A stretch of DNA of 64,000 bases from Chryseobacterium fluminis (GCF_026314945.1 NZ_CP111121.1:2604001-2668000); one strand, 5' to 3'. Counted from the stretch's first letter, positions 46,446 to 56,386 are shown. Numbers and translations: made by a program. Notes: generated by a model from the letters alone, not told the origin.

Positions 46446-47233
46446 ATGAAGAAACTTATTACCTTATTGTTATTGATTTTTATTGCAAAAATCAATGCTC
46501 AGATATACTCCGGCGAAATATTTTTAAAGGATAACTCCATTTTATATCTTAATCAGGTCTATGTTACCAATCTGAACAGTCAGAAGACCGTTCTCACCGA
46601 TTATAACGGTGACTTTACTATCCAGGCCAATCCGGGTGATGTAATCCGTTTTACATCAATAGTGACGGAAAGAAAAGATGTAAAACTTACTTCGCAGATG
46701 TTCGGAATAAAAAGTTTGGTGGAACTGAAGATTGCCTATAAAGAGATTCAGGAAATCGTTATCAATAAATTTAAGCCAACAGGAAATTTAAGGTATGATG
46801 TTAATGCTCTTAAAAAAGATGATAAAGCCTACGCTCTTAAAAAAGTGATCGGACTTCCTGAACCAAAAGGAGATGGCACTCCTCCGGAACTTCCTGTAGC
46901 AGGTTTGCGTGACGGCGGGCTTACGTTTAGTTTAGAAAGTATTTATGACATTTTATCCGGGGAACGAAAAAACAACGTTATGTGGCTTACGAACAAATGA
47001 ATTCTTCTGTGACACAGATCCGAAATTATTTAGGAAAAGACTATTTTCTGAGATTCAAGATCCCTGAAAATTTAATTGATAATTTCCTGCAGTTTGTATA
47101 CACCTCTGAAAATATTCAGCCTTATATTTCTTCCGGAAATTTCGAAGCGGTAAAAATTCCGATTGAAAAATATCTTCCTATTTACCAGAGGAGGCTCAGG
47201 AACTCTCACCTTCAGGATGTTATAAACAAGTAG
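46446..47233 (+). pseudogene. Carboxypeptidase-regulatory-like secreted protein, frameshifted
   Basis: An exported protein with signal peptide MKKLITLLLLIFIAKINAQ and a CarboxypepD_reg-like beta-sandwich (about 22-100; SQKTVLTDYNGDFTIQANPG), a domain common in Bacteroidota surface proteins. The first frame ends at 47000 after LSGERKNN. The -1 frame, open at least from 46973, reads QRYVAYEQMNSSV and continues to the TAG at 47231-47233. Adding one A to the AAAAAA at 46967-46972 restores ERKKQRYVAYEQMN and a protein of about 262 residues. The start is the ATG at 46446, not a TTG 33 nt upstream that precedes the promoter. Confidence 0.8.
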
Positions 47234-47421
47234 CTTTTATCTATTACCTGTAAAAGGTATATTATCTAATTTTTAGCCAACATCTATTAAATATTCAGAA
47301 ATATGTTTAATTTTATCGTAGCCATGGTATTTTAAAATAAAACAGGATTGTTCCGTTTTCATTTTACACCAATTCCGGCACACCAGGCAAATAACTGATA
47401 AGTTTAACTTAATATTAGTTA

Positions 47422-48204
47422 ATGAAAAAGATACTTTTACTCTGTAGTGTGATCTTATTCGCCAGCATGTCTGCACAAAGCAAAGGCAAAGATTACAGCA
47501 ATATCCTGAAAAGCAAAAACATTTATGAAATAAATGCTTTTTTAAGGGATGCTCACCCTGATGACCCCCGCAGAACCATTCTAAAACCAAGGGTAATGGA
47601 CATGATGAAGGAATACATCAAGAATGCAGCTCCCGGGGATATGAGGGTAAAACAGATGCAGGACTGGCTTGCCATGCTTAAAAGGAGACCTTCTACAAAA
47701 ATATCTTTTGATGAGATGAATGCGATCATCAGGCAAAAGCAGATTGCCAAATACCAAAAAGAGCTGCAGGTAGGGCAGGCTGCGATTGTTTATAATCCCA
47801 GTGCACCCCAAAATGTTTACGCCGCAACTGCCCCCGTCGCTAAAACAGTAGCCGCCATTCCCGATACGGAGGCTTCAGAGTTCAATATGCTAATGGGCGA
47901 AAATCCTACAGAGCACAAAAATAAAACCGTGAAAATATTAAATTCACTGTTTGATAATGATCCTAATGCGAAAGAGTGTATTGTGATGATTGAAAATAAA
48001 TCCGACTGTAATATCATCATGAGGATGGAGGGCATAGGAACTACTAAATACAGACTTCCCGTTCCTGCGCATGGTGATAATTCTATTGTGGTTCAAAAGG
48101 GAGACTACCTATTCACCAGTATTGTTTGTGGGGCTCAGTATGCCTCTCAGAAAACGATACAGAAAGCCATTATCGTTGCCTTGGGAACCTCAAAATCAAA
48201 ATAA
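47422..48204 (+). CDS. Secreted DUF6759-like protein
   Basis: A 260-residue exported protein with signal peptide ending MSAQ. The N-terminal block NILKSKNIYEINAFLRDAHPDDPRR is repeated closely in the 49174 gene. A Lys/Gln-rich helical middle leads to the C-terminal DUF6759-like domain: LFDNDPNAKECIVMIENKSD, CNIIMRMEG, PVPAHGDNSIVVQKGDY and SIVCGAQYASQK. No function is known. trmB lies downstream. Confidence 0.75.
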   Translation: MKKILLLCSVILFASMSAQSKGKDYSNILKSKNIYEINAFLRDAHPDDPRRTILKPRVMDMMKEYIKNAAPGDMRVKQMQDWLAMLKRRPSTKISFDEMNAIIRQKQIAKYQKELQVGQAAIVYNPSAPQNVYAATAPVAKTVAAIPDTEASEFNMLMGENPTEHKNKTVKILNSLFDNDPNAKECIVMIENKSDCNIIMRMEGIGTTKYRLPVPAHGDNSIVVQKGDYLFTSIVCGAQYASQKTIQKAIIVALGTSKSK

Positions 48205-48274
48205 GAACTCCGGTTCCTGCAATTCCAGAATTTGTATTTTATCTGTAAAGCGTAAATTATACATCTATTTTTAG

Positions 48275-48282
48275 TATTTTTG
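48275..48282 (+). promoter_or_regulatory. -7 box TATTTTTG for trmB
   Basis: TATTTTTG lies 18 nt before the trmB ATG. Confidence 0.65.
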
Positions 48283-48300
48283 CAGGATTTTAATTATCTC

Positions 48301-48978
48301 ATGGGAAAGAACAAAATAGCAAGATTCACTGAAAATAAAATATTACCTAATGTAATTCAACCTACAAGAGAAGAAGCGTTAACGGGTTTCAGTCTTAAGG
48401 GAAAATGGAGAACGGAATTTTTTAAAAACGATAATCCTATTGTTCTTGAGCTGGGGTGCGGTAAAGGAGAATATTCGGTAGGACTCGCCAAAACATTTCC
48501 CGAAAAAAACTTTATCGGTGTAGATATTAAAGGAGCCAGATTCTGGTTTGGCGCCAAGGAAGCGGTGCAGAACAATATGTCCAATGTTGCTTTCCTGAGA
48601 TCCCAGATAGAGCTGATCGACCATTTCTTTGCAGAAGGTGAAGTAGATGAAATATGGATTACATTCCCGGATCCACAAATCAAATACAGACGCACCAAGC
48701 ACAGGCTTACCCATCCTGATTTTTTAGAGAGGTATAAAAAATTCTTAAAACCCGGAGGCATTATTCACCTGAAAACAGATTCCGAATTCCTTCACGGTTA
48801 TACGCTGGGATACCTTCAGGGAGCAGGTTATGAAATTGTTTCTGCGCACCATGATATTTACGGAGCTCCGGAATATGATCCCAATACTCCACATTTACGG
48901 GATATCAGAACGTACTATGAGGAGCTTTTCTCTGCCAAAGGGAAAACCATTACCTATATAAAATTTAAAATTAATTAA
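48301..48978 (+). CDS. trmB: tRNA (guanine(46)-N7)-methyltransferase
   Basis: Methylates G46 in the variable loop of many tRNAs with SAM. The 225 residues contain the SAM motif VLELGCGKGEYSVGLAK, FIGVDIKGARFW, and the signature EIWITFPDPQIKYRRTKHRL with the catalytic FPDP. The frame extends to 48280, but that TTG is inside the promoter box, so ATG 48301 is the start. It sits between two DUF6759-like genes without functional relation. Confidence 0.94.
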   Translation: MGKNKIARFTENKILPNVIQPTREEALTGFSLKGKWRTEFFKNDNPIVLELGCGKGEYSVGLAKTFPEKNFIGVDIKGARFWFGAKEAVQNNMSNVAFLRSQIELIDHFFAEGEVDEIWITFPDPQIKYRRTKHRLTHPDFLERYKKFLKPGGIIHLKTDSEFLHGYTLGYLQGAGYEIVSAHHDIYGAPEYDPNTPHLRDIRTYYEELFSAKGKTITYIKFKIN

Positions 48979-49173
48979 AAAACAAATGTCAATGATGAAA
49001 AAATATAACTTCCCACTCATAAAAGTCTCCGGATAACGTCAGTTTTTCTCGACACAAAGGTACAACCTGCCTTTTCAATATCAGGACTGTAATTTTTTAC
49101 AGTCTGCATTTCCCATTAAGAAAACACAAACCCAGAAAATTTAACCTTTATTAATTGGTTTAATTCTAACACG

Positions 49174-49890
49174 ATGAAAAAAAATAATGTTATCACACTG
49201 TTTTTTATTCTATTAATTTCCCATTCCTACGCTCAAAAAAACAACAAAAATATTTTAAAAAGCAGCAATATCGGAGAAATTGAAGAATATCTGAAAAAAG
49301 CACATCCGGACGATCCTAAAAGGATCGTATTAAAATCAAAGATTATTGCCCTGAAAAACGAGGAGTGGACGAAAGGTAAAAAGAATGCAAAGCCAATGGA
49401 GGCCAGGCCCATTATCACCGAAATCCCAAACAGAATTCTCAGGAAGCCCAATTCAGAAGAAGCTGAAGAATTTAAGAAGCTGATTGTACTGAGTGATAAA
49501 GAGCATAAAGAAAAAACGGCAAAAATACTCACCGCCATGTTCGATGAAGATATTACCAGCAGGGAGGCTATCGTCTTATTTAAAAATAATTCAGATTGTA
49601 ATATTGTTTTAAGAATACAGGGGCAAAACTTCTACAATCTTGCTGTTCCCGCCCATGGTGAAAATTCTATCGTCGTCAGAAAAGGCGTTTACAGTTTCAG
49701 TGCCAATGTGTGTGATGTAAAATATGATTCTCAAAAAGATATAAAAAAAAGTATCTTTGTGGTACTGGGCAACCCTTTATACAAGAATACGGGACCTGAA
49801 ACTGCTGTCGGCAAAGGATCTGAATTGAATAATTCGATTTCTGCCGGTAGGTCTGCTACAAGTACTTCAAAAAAGAAAAGTAAACCGTAA
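49174..49890 (+). CDS. Secreted DUF6759-like protein
   Basis: A 238-residue exported protein; the signal peptide ends SHSYAQ. The N-terminal block NILKSSNIGEIEEYLKKAHP and DDPKRIVLKS matches the 47422 protein. The C-terminal DUF6759-like domain reads MFDEDITSREAIVLFKNNSD, CNIVLRIQG, AVPAHGENSIVVRKGVY and NVCDVKYDSQKD, followed by a Ser/Lys-rich tail. The next family member starts 9 nt after its stop. Confidence 0.75.
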   Translation: MKKNNVITLFFILLISHSYAQKNNKNILKSSNIGEIEEYLKKAHPDDPKRIVLKSKIIALKNEEWTKGKKNAKPMEARPIITEIPNRILRKPNSEEAEEFKKLIVLSDKEHKEKTAKILTAMFDEDITSREAIVLFKNNSDCNIVLRIQGQNFYNLAVPAHGENSIVVRKGVYSFSANVCDVKYDSQKDIKKSIFVVLGNPLYKNTGPETAVGKGSELNNSISAGRSATSTSKKKSKP

Positions 49891-49899
49891 GATCAAGAT

Positions 49900-50337
49900 A
49901 TGAGAAAATTACTTTTTTCAGCAACATTAAGTATCATTGTGTCCTGCAGTGTTAATTACAGCAAGTATCCTGTGAAGAGAACCTCTCCTTCCCCGAAAAG
50001 TATCAATCGTCCGTCCGTCAATACAGATAAGGAATACAGCGACCTTATTAAAAATTATAAACCTGAGACCACAGAAGTATTAAACGATCTTCTAAATGGT
50101 TCATCAGACAGACTCAGAACATCCATATCCGTTCACAATAAGTCTGCGTGCAATATGGTGCTGACCATCAGCGGAAGCGGTTATCATAAGAAAATACCTG
50201 TTGCCGCCGGAAAAATAGGGTATGCTATGGTACAGAGGAATCAGAATTACACAATTTCCGGAATGGTTTGTGGCTCCGCCTACAGCAAAAAAGCATGGGT
50301 GAGTGATTCTTATTCGATCACACTCTCAAATAAATAA
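49900..50337 (+). CDS. DUF6759-like lipoprotein, short form
   Basis: A 145-residue lipoprotein; the signal ends IIVSCSVN (Cys near residue 16). The mature part is little more than the DUF6759-like domain: LLNGSSDRLRTSISVHNKSA, CNMVLTISGSGYHKKIP and SGMVCGSAYSKK, so it shows the minimal unit of this family. It is probably co-transcribed with the preceding paralogue. Confidence 0.7.
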   Translation: MRKLLFSATLSIIVSCSVNYSKYPVKRTSPSPKSINRPSVNTDKEYSDLIKNYKPETTEVLNDLLNGSSDRLRTSISVHNKSACNMVLTISGSGYHKKIPVAAGKIGYAMVQRNQNYTISGMVCGSAYSKKAWVSDSYSITLSNK

Positions 50338-50354
50338 GTAAAATAGATCAATAA

Positions 50355-50385
50355 AAAAACCACTAAGTTGATCTTAGTGGTTTTT
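50355..50385. terminator. Bidirectional terminator between the DUF6759-like genes and rpsB
   Basis: A 13-bp stem (50355-50367 with 50373-50385) around TTGAT, with A residues on one side and T on the other, lies between converging transcripts. Confidence 0.9.
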
Positions 50386-50408
50386 CCTATATTAAAGAAA
50401 ATCTTTAA

Positions 50409-51170
50409 TTATTCAGCATCGAAATCAGCATCTTTTTCAGCAGATACTTTTTCTCCTTCTTCTTTAGATTTTTCTTTATCAGCTTTTCTTTGAGACTGAC
50501 CTTCTTTGATAGAATCAGAAACAATGTTTAAGATCATATCGATAGATTTAGAAGCATCATCGTTTCCTGGGATTACGAAATCTACTTTTCTTGGGTCAGA
50601 GTTTGTATCCACAATACCGAAAACAGGAATACCTAATTTCTTAGCTTCTGTTACAGCAATGTGCTCTCTCATGATATCTACAACGAAGATTGCAGAAGGA
50701 AGACGAACCATGTCAGAGATAGAACCTAAGTTTTTCTCCAGGTTAGCTCTTTGTCTGTCAACCTGTAATCTTTCTTTTTTAGATAAAGTTTCGAACGTAC
50801 CGTCTTTTTTCATTTTGTCGATAGAGTTCATCTTCTTTACAGCCTTTCTGATGGTAACGAAATTCGTTAACATTCCTCCTGGCCATCTTTCTGTAATATA
50901 AGGCATATTAAGTTCAGAAGCGTGTTTTGCAACCACTTCTTTCGCCTGCTTTTTAGTTGCTACGAAAAGAACTTTTTTACCTGCAGAAGTTAATTTTTCT
51001 AAAGCGCTACATGCTTCATCCAATTTAACTGCTGTTTTATGTAAGTCTACAATGTGAATACCATTTTTCTCCATAAAAATGTATGGAGCCATATTTGGAT
51101 TCCACTTTCTAGTCATGTGACCGAAGTGTACACCAGCCTCTAGAAGGTCTTTTACATTTGCTTTTGCCAT
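50409..51170 (-). CDS. rpsB: 30S ribosomal protein S2
   Basis: A 253-residue small-subunit protein. It opens with NVKDLLEAGVHFGHMTRKWN, the S2 signature, and has YIFMEKNGIHIVDLHKT, ITERWPGGMLTNFVTI and VFGIVDTNSDPRKVDFVIPG. The C-terminal tail is highly charged. It is transcribed after rplM and rpsI. Its usual downstream partner tsf is missing here and lies at 31.4 kb on the other strand. Confidence 0.97.
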   Translation of the reverse strand: MAKANVKDLLEAGVHFGHMTRKWNPNMAPYIFMEKNGIHIVDLHKTAVKLDEACSALEKLTSAGKKVLFVATKKQAKEVVAKHASELNMPYITERWPGGMLTNFVTIRKAVKKMNSIDKMKKDGTFETLSKKERLQVDRQRANLEKNLGSISDMVRLPSAIFVVDIMREHIAVTEAKKLGIPVFGIVDTNSDPRKVDFVIPGNDDASKSIDMILNIVSDSIKEGQSQRKADKEKSKEEGEKVSAEKDADFDAE

Positions 51171-51284
51171 GTTTTCTGTTTTTGTTAGTTTACTTTCCGT
51201 TTCTTAAACAATCAACAACTTCTTTAGATGGGAGAAGTGTTTGGATGCTAAACGTAACGGGCAATTTTTAAAATTAGATTAATA

Positions 51285-51350
51285 GATTTCAGATATAAGA
51301 TAGCAGACGATAAAAAGTCTGAAATCCGACATCTCCAATCTGAAGTCTGA
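51285..51350 (-). repeat. Degenerate TCTGAAAT-type repeat in the rpsI-rpsB spacer
   Basis: The spacer carries diverged copies of AGATTTCAGAT and GTCTGAAAT motifs, and CAGAC/GTCTG can pair. Such degenerate repeats occur between flavobacterial genes. It lies within the rpsI-rpsB message. Confidence 0.4.
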
Positions 51351-51353
51351 AAA

Positions 51354-51740
51354 TTAACGTTTTGAGAATTGGAATCTCTTTCTTGCTTTTTTCTGACCTG
51401 GCTTCTTTCTTTCCACCATTCTTGCGTCTCTTGTAAGTAAACCAGCTGGTTTCAAAGCTAATCTGAATTCAGCATTGATTTCGCATAAAGCTCTTGAAAT
51501 ACCTAATCTGATAGCTTCTGCCTGACCTGTATTTCCACCACCGAAAACATTTACGGTAACGTCATACTGACCAACAGTTTCAGAAAGGATGAACGGTTGG
51601 TTTAATTTGTAAACCATCACGTCTGTAGAGAAATAAGTTGCAGCGTCTTTACCGTTTACTGTAATAACACCAGAACCTGGCTTTACATAAACTCTCGCTA
51701 CAGAAGTTTTTCTTCTTCCGATTTTGTGAACTATAGACAT
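51354..51740 (-). CDS. rpsI: 30S ribosomal protein S9
   Basis: A 128-residue small-subunit protein whose C-terminal tail reaches the P-site tRNA. It has [52 protein letters not shown] and the basic end [12 protein letters not shown], all typical of S9. It follows rplM by 6 nt. Confidence 0.97.
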   Translation of the reverse strand: MSIVHKIGRRKTSVARVYVKPGSGVITVNGKDAATYFSTDVMVYKLNQPFILSETVGQYDVTVNVFGGGNTGQAEAIRLGISRALCEINAEFRLALKPAGLLTRDARMVERKKPGQKKARKRFQFSKR

Positions 51741-51746
51741 AATTAA

Positions 51747-52202
51747 TTATTTAAATTCGTTAACATTAATTGTTTTAGGCTGTTGAGCTTCATGTTTGTG
51801 CTCAGTCCCTTCATATAAATAAAGGTTCTTCAATAAAGCAGATCCTAATCTGTTTTTAGGCAACATCCCTTTTACAGACTTTTCCAATACTTTTAAAGAA
51901 TCTTTCTTTTGAAGTTCAGCCGCAGTCATAGACTTTTGACCTCCAGGATAACCTGTATGCCAGATATAAGTCTTATCGTTCCACTTGTTTCCGGAAAGAG
52001 TAACTTTCCCAGCGTTCAAAACGATTACGTTATCACCACAATCTACGTGAGGTGTGTAGTTCGTTTTGTGCTTACCTCTCAAAATCTTTGCAACCGTAGA
52101 AGCTAGTCTTCCTAACGGCTGTCCTTCAGCGTCTACCACAACCCATTCTTTATTAGCAGTAGCTTTGTTCGCTGAAACAGTTTTGTAACTTAATGTATTC
52201 AC
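51747..52202 (-). CDS. rplM: 50S ribosomal protein L13
   Basis: A 151-residue large-subunit protein with WVVVDAEGQPLGRLASTVAK, LRGKHKTNYTPHVDCGD, HTGYPGGQKSMTA and MLPKNRLGSALLKNLYLYEG, as in L13. It is first in the rplM-rpsI-rpsB operon with a near-consensus promoter on the minus strand. Confidence 0.97.
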   Translation of the reverse strand: MNTLSYKTVSANKATANKEWVVVDAEGQPLGRLASTVAKILRGKHKTNYTPHVDCGDNVIVLNAGKVTLSGNKWNDKTYIWHTGYPGGQKSMTAAELQKKDSLKVLEKSVKGMLPKNRLGSALLKNLYLYEGTEHKHEAQQPKTINVNEFK

Positions 52203-52512
52203 ACGTTTTAGTTAAAGATTAAACATAATTTCCCCCTAAAAGGGTGTGCAAAGGTACAAATATTTTTTGGATTGCAAAAACTTATTTTATTTATCATATA
52301 ATGATTGCTCCGGTTTATGCAGATCAATATACCACCATCATTATTTTTAGTTAAATATTGCTGAAAAATTTTGATAACAGAAATAATCGGAAGATTCTAA
52401 AACACATCAAAATCCAGAAGTGTAATTTAAACTCTCTATTTAACTCTATAATTTGAATAAAAATTTGATTTAGAAATCCTGTTAATCATTAAAGTTGCCG
52501 TATCTGTATACA
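52203..52512. other. Gene-free stretch of 310 bp
   Basis: The right-hand side of the rplM promoter region. Apart from the promoter at 52249-52278 it is AT-rich with no supported gene, RNA or repeat. Confidence 0.6.
52249..52278 (-). promoter_or_regulatory. Consensus promoter of rplM-rpsI-rpsB
   Basis: On the minus strand TTTG (52275-52278), 18 nt, then TACCTTTG (52249-52256), 46 nt upstream of the rplM ATG. Confidence 0.8.
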
Positions 52513-52845
52513 CTAATGGCGCAGTGATTTTGTTGCTCTGAAACTTGCAATCAGATAATACGCTACAAAAACGGTTGAAAACTTAAGAACAGAAGGAACC
52601 GCCAGTTCAATATTAAATAACAGGGTTCCAATAAATACCAGAATGGCCATGGCCACGAAAGATAATCCGAGTTTTTGAGCCAATGTGATATCGGGAGTAT
52701 CCAGATAATAAGCAATTCCCCACGCAATACCGAAAGCCAGGGCATAGTAGATATCCAGGCCAAGGTTATCTGAACTGTAAAAGAAATAATTGATCAGAAA
52801 ACTCAATACCGTCCCCAGCGCAAAATACAGCAATGCTTTTTTCAT
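52513..52845 (-). CDS. Small integral membrane protein, 110 aa
   Basis: Nearly all of the 110 residues lie in three or four hydrophobic helices: ALLYFALGTVLSFLINYFF, YYALAFGIAWGIAYYL, LSFVAMAILVFIGTLLFNI and VLKFSTVFVAYYLIASF, ending in a basic tail. I recognise no family. It has its own promoter (52864-52871). Confidence 0.7.
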   Translation of the reverse strand: MKKALLYFALGTVLSFLINYFFYSSDNLGLDIYYALAFGIAWGIAYYLDTPDITLAQKLGLSFVAMAILVFIGTLLFNIELAVPSVLKFSTVFVAYYLIASFRATKSLRH

Positions 52846-52863
52846 GTCTTATATTATAGAATA

Positions 52864-52871
52864 CAAAAGTA
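52864..52871 (-). promoter_or_regulatory. -7 box for the 52513 gene
   Basis: CAAAAGTA on the plus strand reads TACTTTTG on the minus strand, 18 nt upstream of the ATG. Confidence 0.55.
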
Positions 52872-52995
52872 AAGATTTTAATACTCATTTCTAAACGAAT
52901 GTTTGTTATTTCAGGGGGGAAGCATAGTGATGAAATACTGCAAATATCTAATATTCAGAATATTAAATATAAAATTCAGGTTCTTATTTTATTAT

Positions 52996-53003
52996 TATAT
53001 TTG
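52996..53003 (+). promoter_or_regulatory. -7 box TATATTTG for icmF
   Basis: TATATTTG lies 26 nt before the ATG at 53030. Confidence 0.55.
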
Positions 53004-53029
53004 GAATTCAGAAATTCTCTAGATTTTTT

Positions 53030-56000
53030 ATGGAAACCCAAAAATATACTCCTAACAACAAAGTAAGAATTGTAACAGCCGCTTCGTTATTCGACGGTCA
53101 TGATGCTGCAATTAATATTATGCGCCGTGTTATTCAGGGAACAGGATGTGAAGTCATCCACCTGGGTCACGACAAATCTGCTGAAGAAGTTGTCAATACA
53201 GCGATTCAGGAAGATGCGAATGCCATTGCCCTGACCTCTTATCAGGGCGGTCACAATGAATATTTTAAATATATCTACGACCTTTTAAGAGAAAAAAATT
53301 CTCCGCAGATCAAAATCTTTGGTGGCGGCGGTGGTGTGATCCTGCCAGAAGAGATCGAAGACATCATGTCTTACGGAATCGATAGAATCTATTCTCCGGA
53401 TGACGGCCGTGAACTTGGCCTTCAGGGAATGATCGACGATCTGGTAAAAAGATCTGACTTTCCTACAGGAAAAGAAGTAACAGCAGCGGACTTAGAGTCG
53501 ATCAGTTTTGAAAATTCAACAAGCATTGCTAAAATCATTTCTGCTGTTGAAAATTTCTCAGAAGAAAAGCCGGAACTGGTTCAGGCGATTGAGGAAAAAT
53601 CAAAAGATGTAAACATACCGATCATCGGTATCACTGGTACCGGCGGAGCGGGAAAGTCTTCATTGACAGACGAACTGGTGAGACGTTTCCTTCGATCCAA
53701 CACCGATAAAAAAATTGCTATTATCTCCATTGATCCTTCTAAAAAGAAAACCGGAGGTGCCCTGCTGGGTGACAGAATTCGTATGAATGCGATCAATGAT
53801 CCTCGCGTTTATATGAGGTCGATGGCAACAAGAGAAAACAACGTTTCCGTTTCCCCGTTTATTCATTCTGCTCTGAATGTGCTGAAATTGGCTCATCCTG
53901 ATGTGATTATCCTGGAGACTTCGGGAATCGGACAGTCCGGCTCGGAAGTTTCTGATTTTGCAGATGTTTCCATGTATGTTATGACTCCTGAATATGGTGC
54001 TTCCACGCAGCTGGAAAAAATCGATATGCTGGATTATGCAGATCTGGTTGCTTTAAATAAATCTGATAAACGTGGTGCTTTGGATGCACTCCAGGCGGTA
54101 AGGAAACAGTTCCAGAGAAACCATTTGTTATGGGAAAGTCCGCTGGATGATATGCCTGTTTACGCAACAAAAGCTTCACAGTTCAATGACCACGGAACCA
54201 CTGAACTATACAACAGGCTGATTGAAAAAGTAAATGATAAATTTCCGGATCTAGGCCTACAAGGCTTTGTAGAACAGGAAATTACCGACGAAGTGACGAT
54301 CATTCCTCCGAAAAGGGTACGCTATTTATCTGAAATTGTTGAAAACAACAGGCAGTACGATGCCAATGTTGAAAAACAGGCTGAATTAGCAAGAAAAATG
54401 TATCATATCGAGGGCGTTAAAAAAATCATTTCGAATGAAATTTTAGACGCTGAATATCAGAAAGCTGAAAAAGATCTACAGCAGGAAAATATTGATTTCC
54501 TAAAAACCTGGGAAGATACGAAAAAGGCTTTTCATGAAGAGTTTTACTCCTATTTTGTAAGAGGAAAAGAAATTAAAGTTGAAACCTCAACAGAATCTTT
54601 ATCTCATTTAAGAATTCCCAAGATTGCCCTTCCTAAATACACGGACTGGGGTGATCTGATCAAATGGAAAGGCCAGGAAAACCTCCCGGGAGGGTTCCCA
54701 TACACCGCGGGAATCTATCCGTTTAAAAGAACAGGGGAAGATCCGACGAGAATGTTTGCAGGAGAAGGAGGCCCGGAAAGGACCAACAGAAGATTTCACT
54801 ATGTTTCTGCCGAAATGCCTGCAAAGCGTTTGTCTACGGCTTTTGACTCGGTAACGTTATACGGACAGGATCCGGCTTTACCTCCTGATATTTATGGTAA
54901 AATCGGAAATGCAGGGGTTTCTATTGCGACTTTGGATGATGCTAAAAAATTATATTCAGGATTTGATCTGGTAAATGCTCTGACTTCAGTGTCCATGACC
55001 ATTAACGGACCGGCTCCGATGTTACTGGCCTTCTTTATGAATGCTGCCATCGACCAGAATGTTGAAAAATATATCGCCGAACATCAGTTAGAATCTAAAA
55101 TTGAAGAAGTTTTAAAAGCTAAATTTGATGATAAAGGTTTAGCAAGACCAAAATATAACGGTGAACTTCCTCCGTCCAATAATGGTTTAGGGCTGAAATT
55201 ATTAGGGATAACAGGAGATGAAGTGATTCCTGCCGAAGCCTATGCTGAAATTAAAGCAAAAACAATTGCGACTGTTCGTGGCACCGTTCAGGCTGATATT
55301 CTCAAAGAGGACCAGGCTCAGAATACCTGTATTTTCTCTACTGAATTTGCCCTGAGACTGATGGGTGATGTTCAGGAATATTTTATCACGGAAAAAGTAA
55401 GAAACTTCTATTCGGTTTCCATTTCAGGATACCACATCGCAGAAGCAGGGGCGAACCCTGTTTCTCAGCTGGCATTCACGCTGGCTAACGGTTTCACCTA
55501 TGTGGAATATTATCTGTCCAGAGGAATGGACATCAATGATTTTGCCCCGAATTTATCATTCTTTTTCTCCAACGGGATCGATCCTGAGTATTCAGTAATC
55601 GGACGTGTGGCAAGAAGAATCTGGGCAAAAGCTATGAAAATAAAGTATGGCGCAGACGAAAGAAGCCAGATGCTGAAATATCACATTCAGACTTCAGGAC
55701 GTTCGCTTCACGCTCAGGAAATTGATTTTAATGATATCAGAACGACCCTGCAAGCGTTGTATGCAATCTATGACAACTGTAATTCACTGCATACCAATGC
55801 TTATGATGAAGCGATTACCACTCCGACTGAGCAGTCTGTAAGAAGAGCCATGGCCATTCAGCTTATTATCAATAAAGAATTGGGATTGGCGAAAAACGAA
55901 AATCCGCTGCAGGGTTCATTTATTATTGAGGAACTTACAGATTTAGTAGAAGAGGCAGTGTATGCAGAATTTGATAGAATTACGGAAAGAGGAGGCGTTC

Positions 56001-56377
56001 TTGGAGCCATGGAAACCATGTACCAACGTTCAAAAATTCAGGAAGAATCCATGCATTACGAATGGTTAAAACACACCGGAGAATATCCGATTATCGGGGT
56101 AAATACCTTCCTTGGAAAAGATGGCTCACCTACGGTTCGTCCGGGAGAAGTCATCCGTTCGACTGAAGAAGAAAAGCAGGTTCAGATTGAAACCCTTCAT
56201 AATTTCCAGAAATCAAACGAAGATAAGTCTGAAGAAGCATTAAAGCAGCTGCAGTACGCCGCCATCAATCAGCAGAATTTATTTGCAGTTATGATGGACG
56301 CCGTAAAATACTGCTCTCTGGGACAGATAACCAACGCTTTATTTGAAGTGGGTGGTAAATACAGAAGAAATATGTAG
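53030..56377 (+). CDS. icmF: Fused isobutyryl-CoA mutase IcmF (methylmalonyl-CoA mutase family)
   Basis: A 1115-residue adenosylcobalamin enzyme that interconverts isobutyryl-CoA and n-butyryl-CoA with a built-in GTPase chaperone. In order there is a B12-binding domain (about 10-150; [13 protein letters not shown] with the cobalt-ligand His), a MeaB-like GTPase (Walker [11 protein letters not shown] near 201-211; [12 protein letters not shown]) and the mutase barrel (from about 540; [19 protein letters not shown], then [14 protein letters not shown]). The order B12-GTPase-mutase and [16 protein letters not shown] are typical of IcmF rather than MutA/MutB. The exact CoA substrate is inferred. 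A REP palindrome lies right after the stop. Confidence 0.92.
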   Translation: METQKYTPNNKVRIVTAASLFDGHDAAINIMRRVIQGTGCEVIHLGHDKSAEEVVNTAIQEDANAIALTSYQGGHNEYFKYIYDLLREKNSPQIKIFGGGGGVILPEEIEDIMSYGIDRIYSPDDGRELGLQGMIDDLVKRSDFPTGKEVTAADLESISFENSTSIAKIISAVENFSEEKPELVQAIEEKSKDVNIPIIGITGTGGAGKSSLTDELVRRFLRSNTDKKIAIISIDPSKKKTGGALLGDRIRMNAINDPRVYMRSMATRENNVSVSPFIHSALNVLKLAHPDVIILETSGIGQSGSEVSDFADVSMYVMTPEYGASTQLEKIDMLDYADLVALNKSDKRGALDALQAVRKQFQRNHLLWESPLDDMPVYATKASQFNDHGTTELYNRLIEKVNDKFPDLGLQGFVEQEITDEVTIIPPKRVRYLSEIVENNRQYDANVEKQAELARKMYHIEGVKKIISNEILDAEYQKAEKDLQQENIDFLKTWEDTKKAFHEEFYSYFVRGKEIKVETSTESLSHLRIPKIALPKYTDWGDLIKWKGQENLPGGFPYTAGIYPFKRTGEDPTRMFAGEGGPERTNRRFHYVSAEMPAKRLSTAFDSVTLYGQDPALPPDIYGKIGNAGVSIATLDDAKKLYSGFDLVNALTSVSMTINGPAPMLLAFFMNAAIDQNVEKYIAEHQLESKIEEVLKAKFDDKGLARPKYNGELPPSNNGLGLKLLGITGDEVIPAEAYAEIKAKTIATVRGTVQADILKEDQAQNTCIFSTEFALRLMGDVQEYFITEKVRNFYSVSISGYHIAEAGANPVSQLAFTLANGFTYVEYYLSRGMDINDFAPNLSFFFSNGIDPEYSVIGRVARRIWAKAMKIKYGADERSQMLKYHIQTSGRSLHAQEIDFNDIRTTLQALYAIYDNCNSLHTNAYDEAITTPTEQSVRRAMAIQLIINKELGLAKNENPLQGSFIIEELTDLVEEAVYAEFDRITERGGVLGAMETMYQRSKIQEESMHYEWLKHTGEYPIIGVNTFLGKDGSPTVRPGEVIRSTEEEKQVQIETLHNFQKSNEDKSEEALKQLQYAAINQQNLFAVMMDAVKYCSLGQITNALFEVGGKYRRNM

Positions 56378-56386
56378 GCACAAACC

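Noticed and set aside
48280..48300. Upstream TTG starts extending trmB, tsf, accA, DUF177 and the first array gene
   Set aside because: In each case the TTG is part of the TAnnTTTG promoter box, so it lies upstream of the expected transcript. The internal ATG gives the conserved N-terminus.
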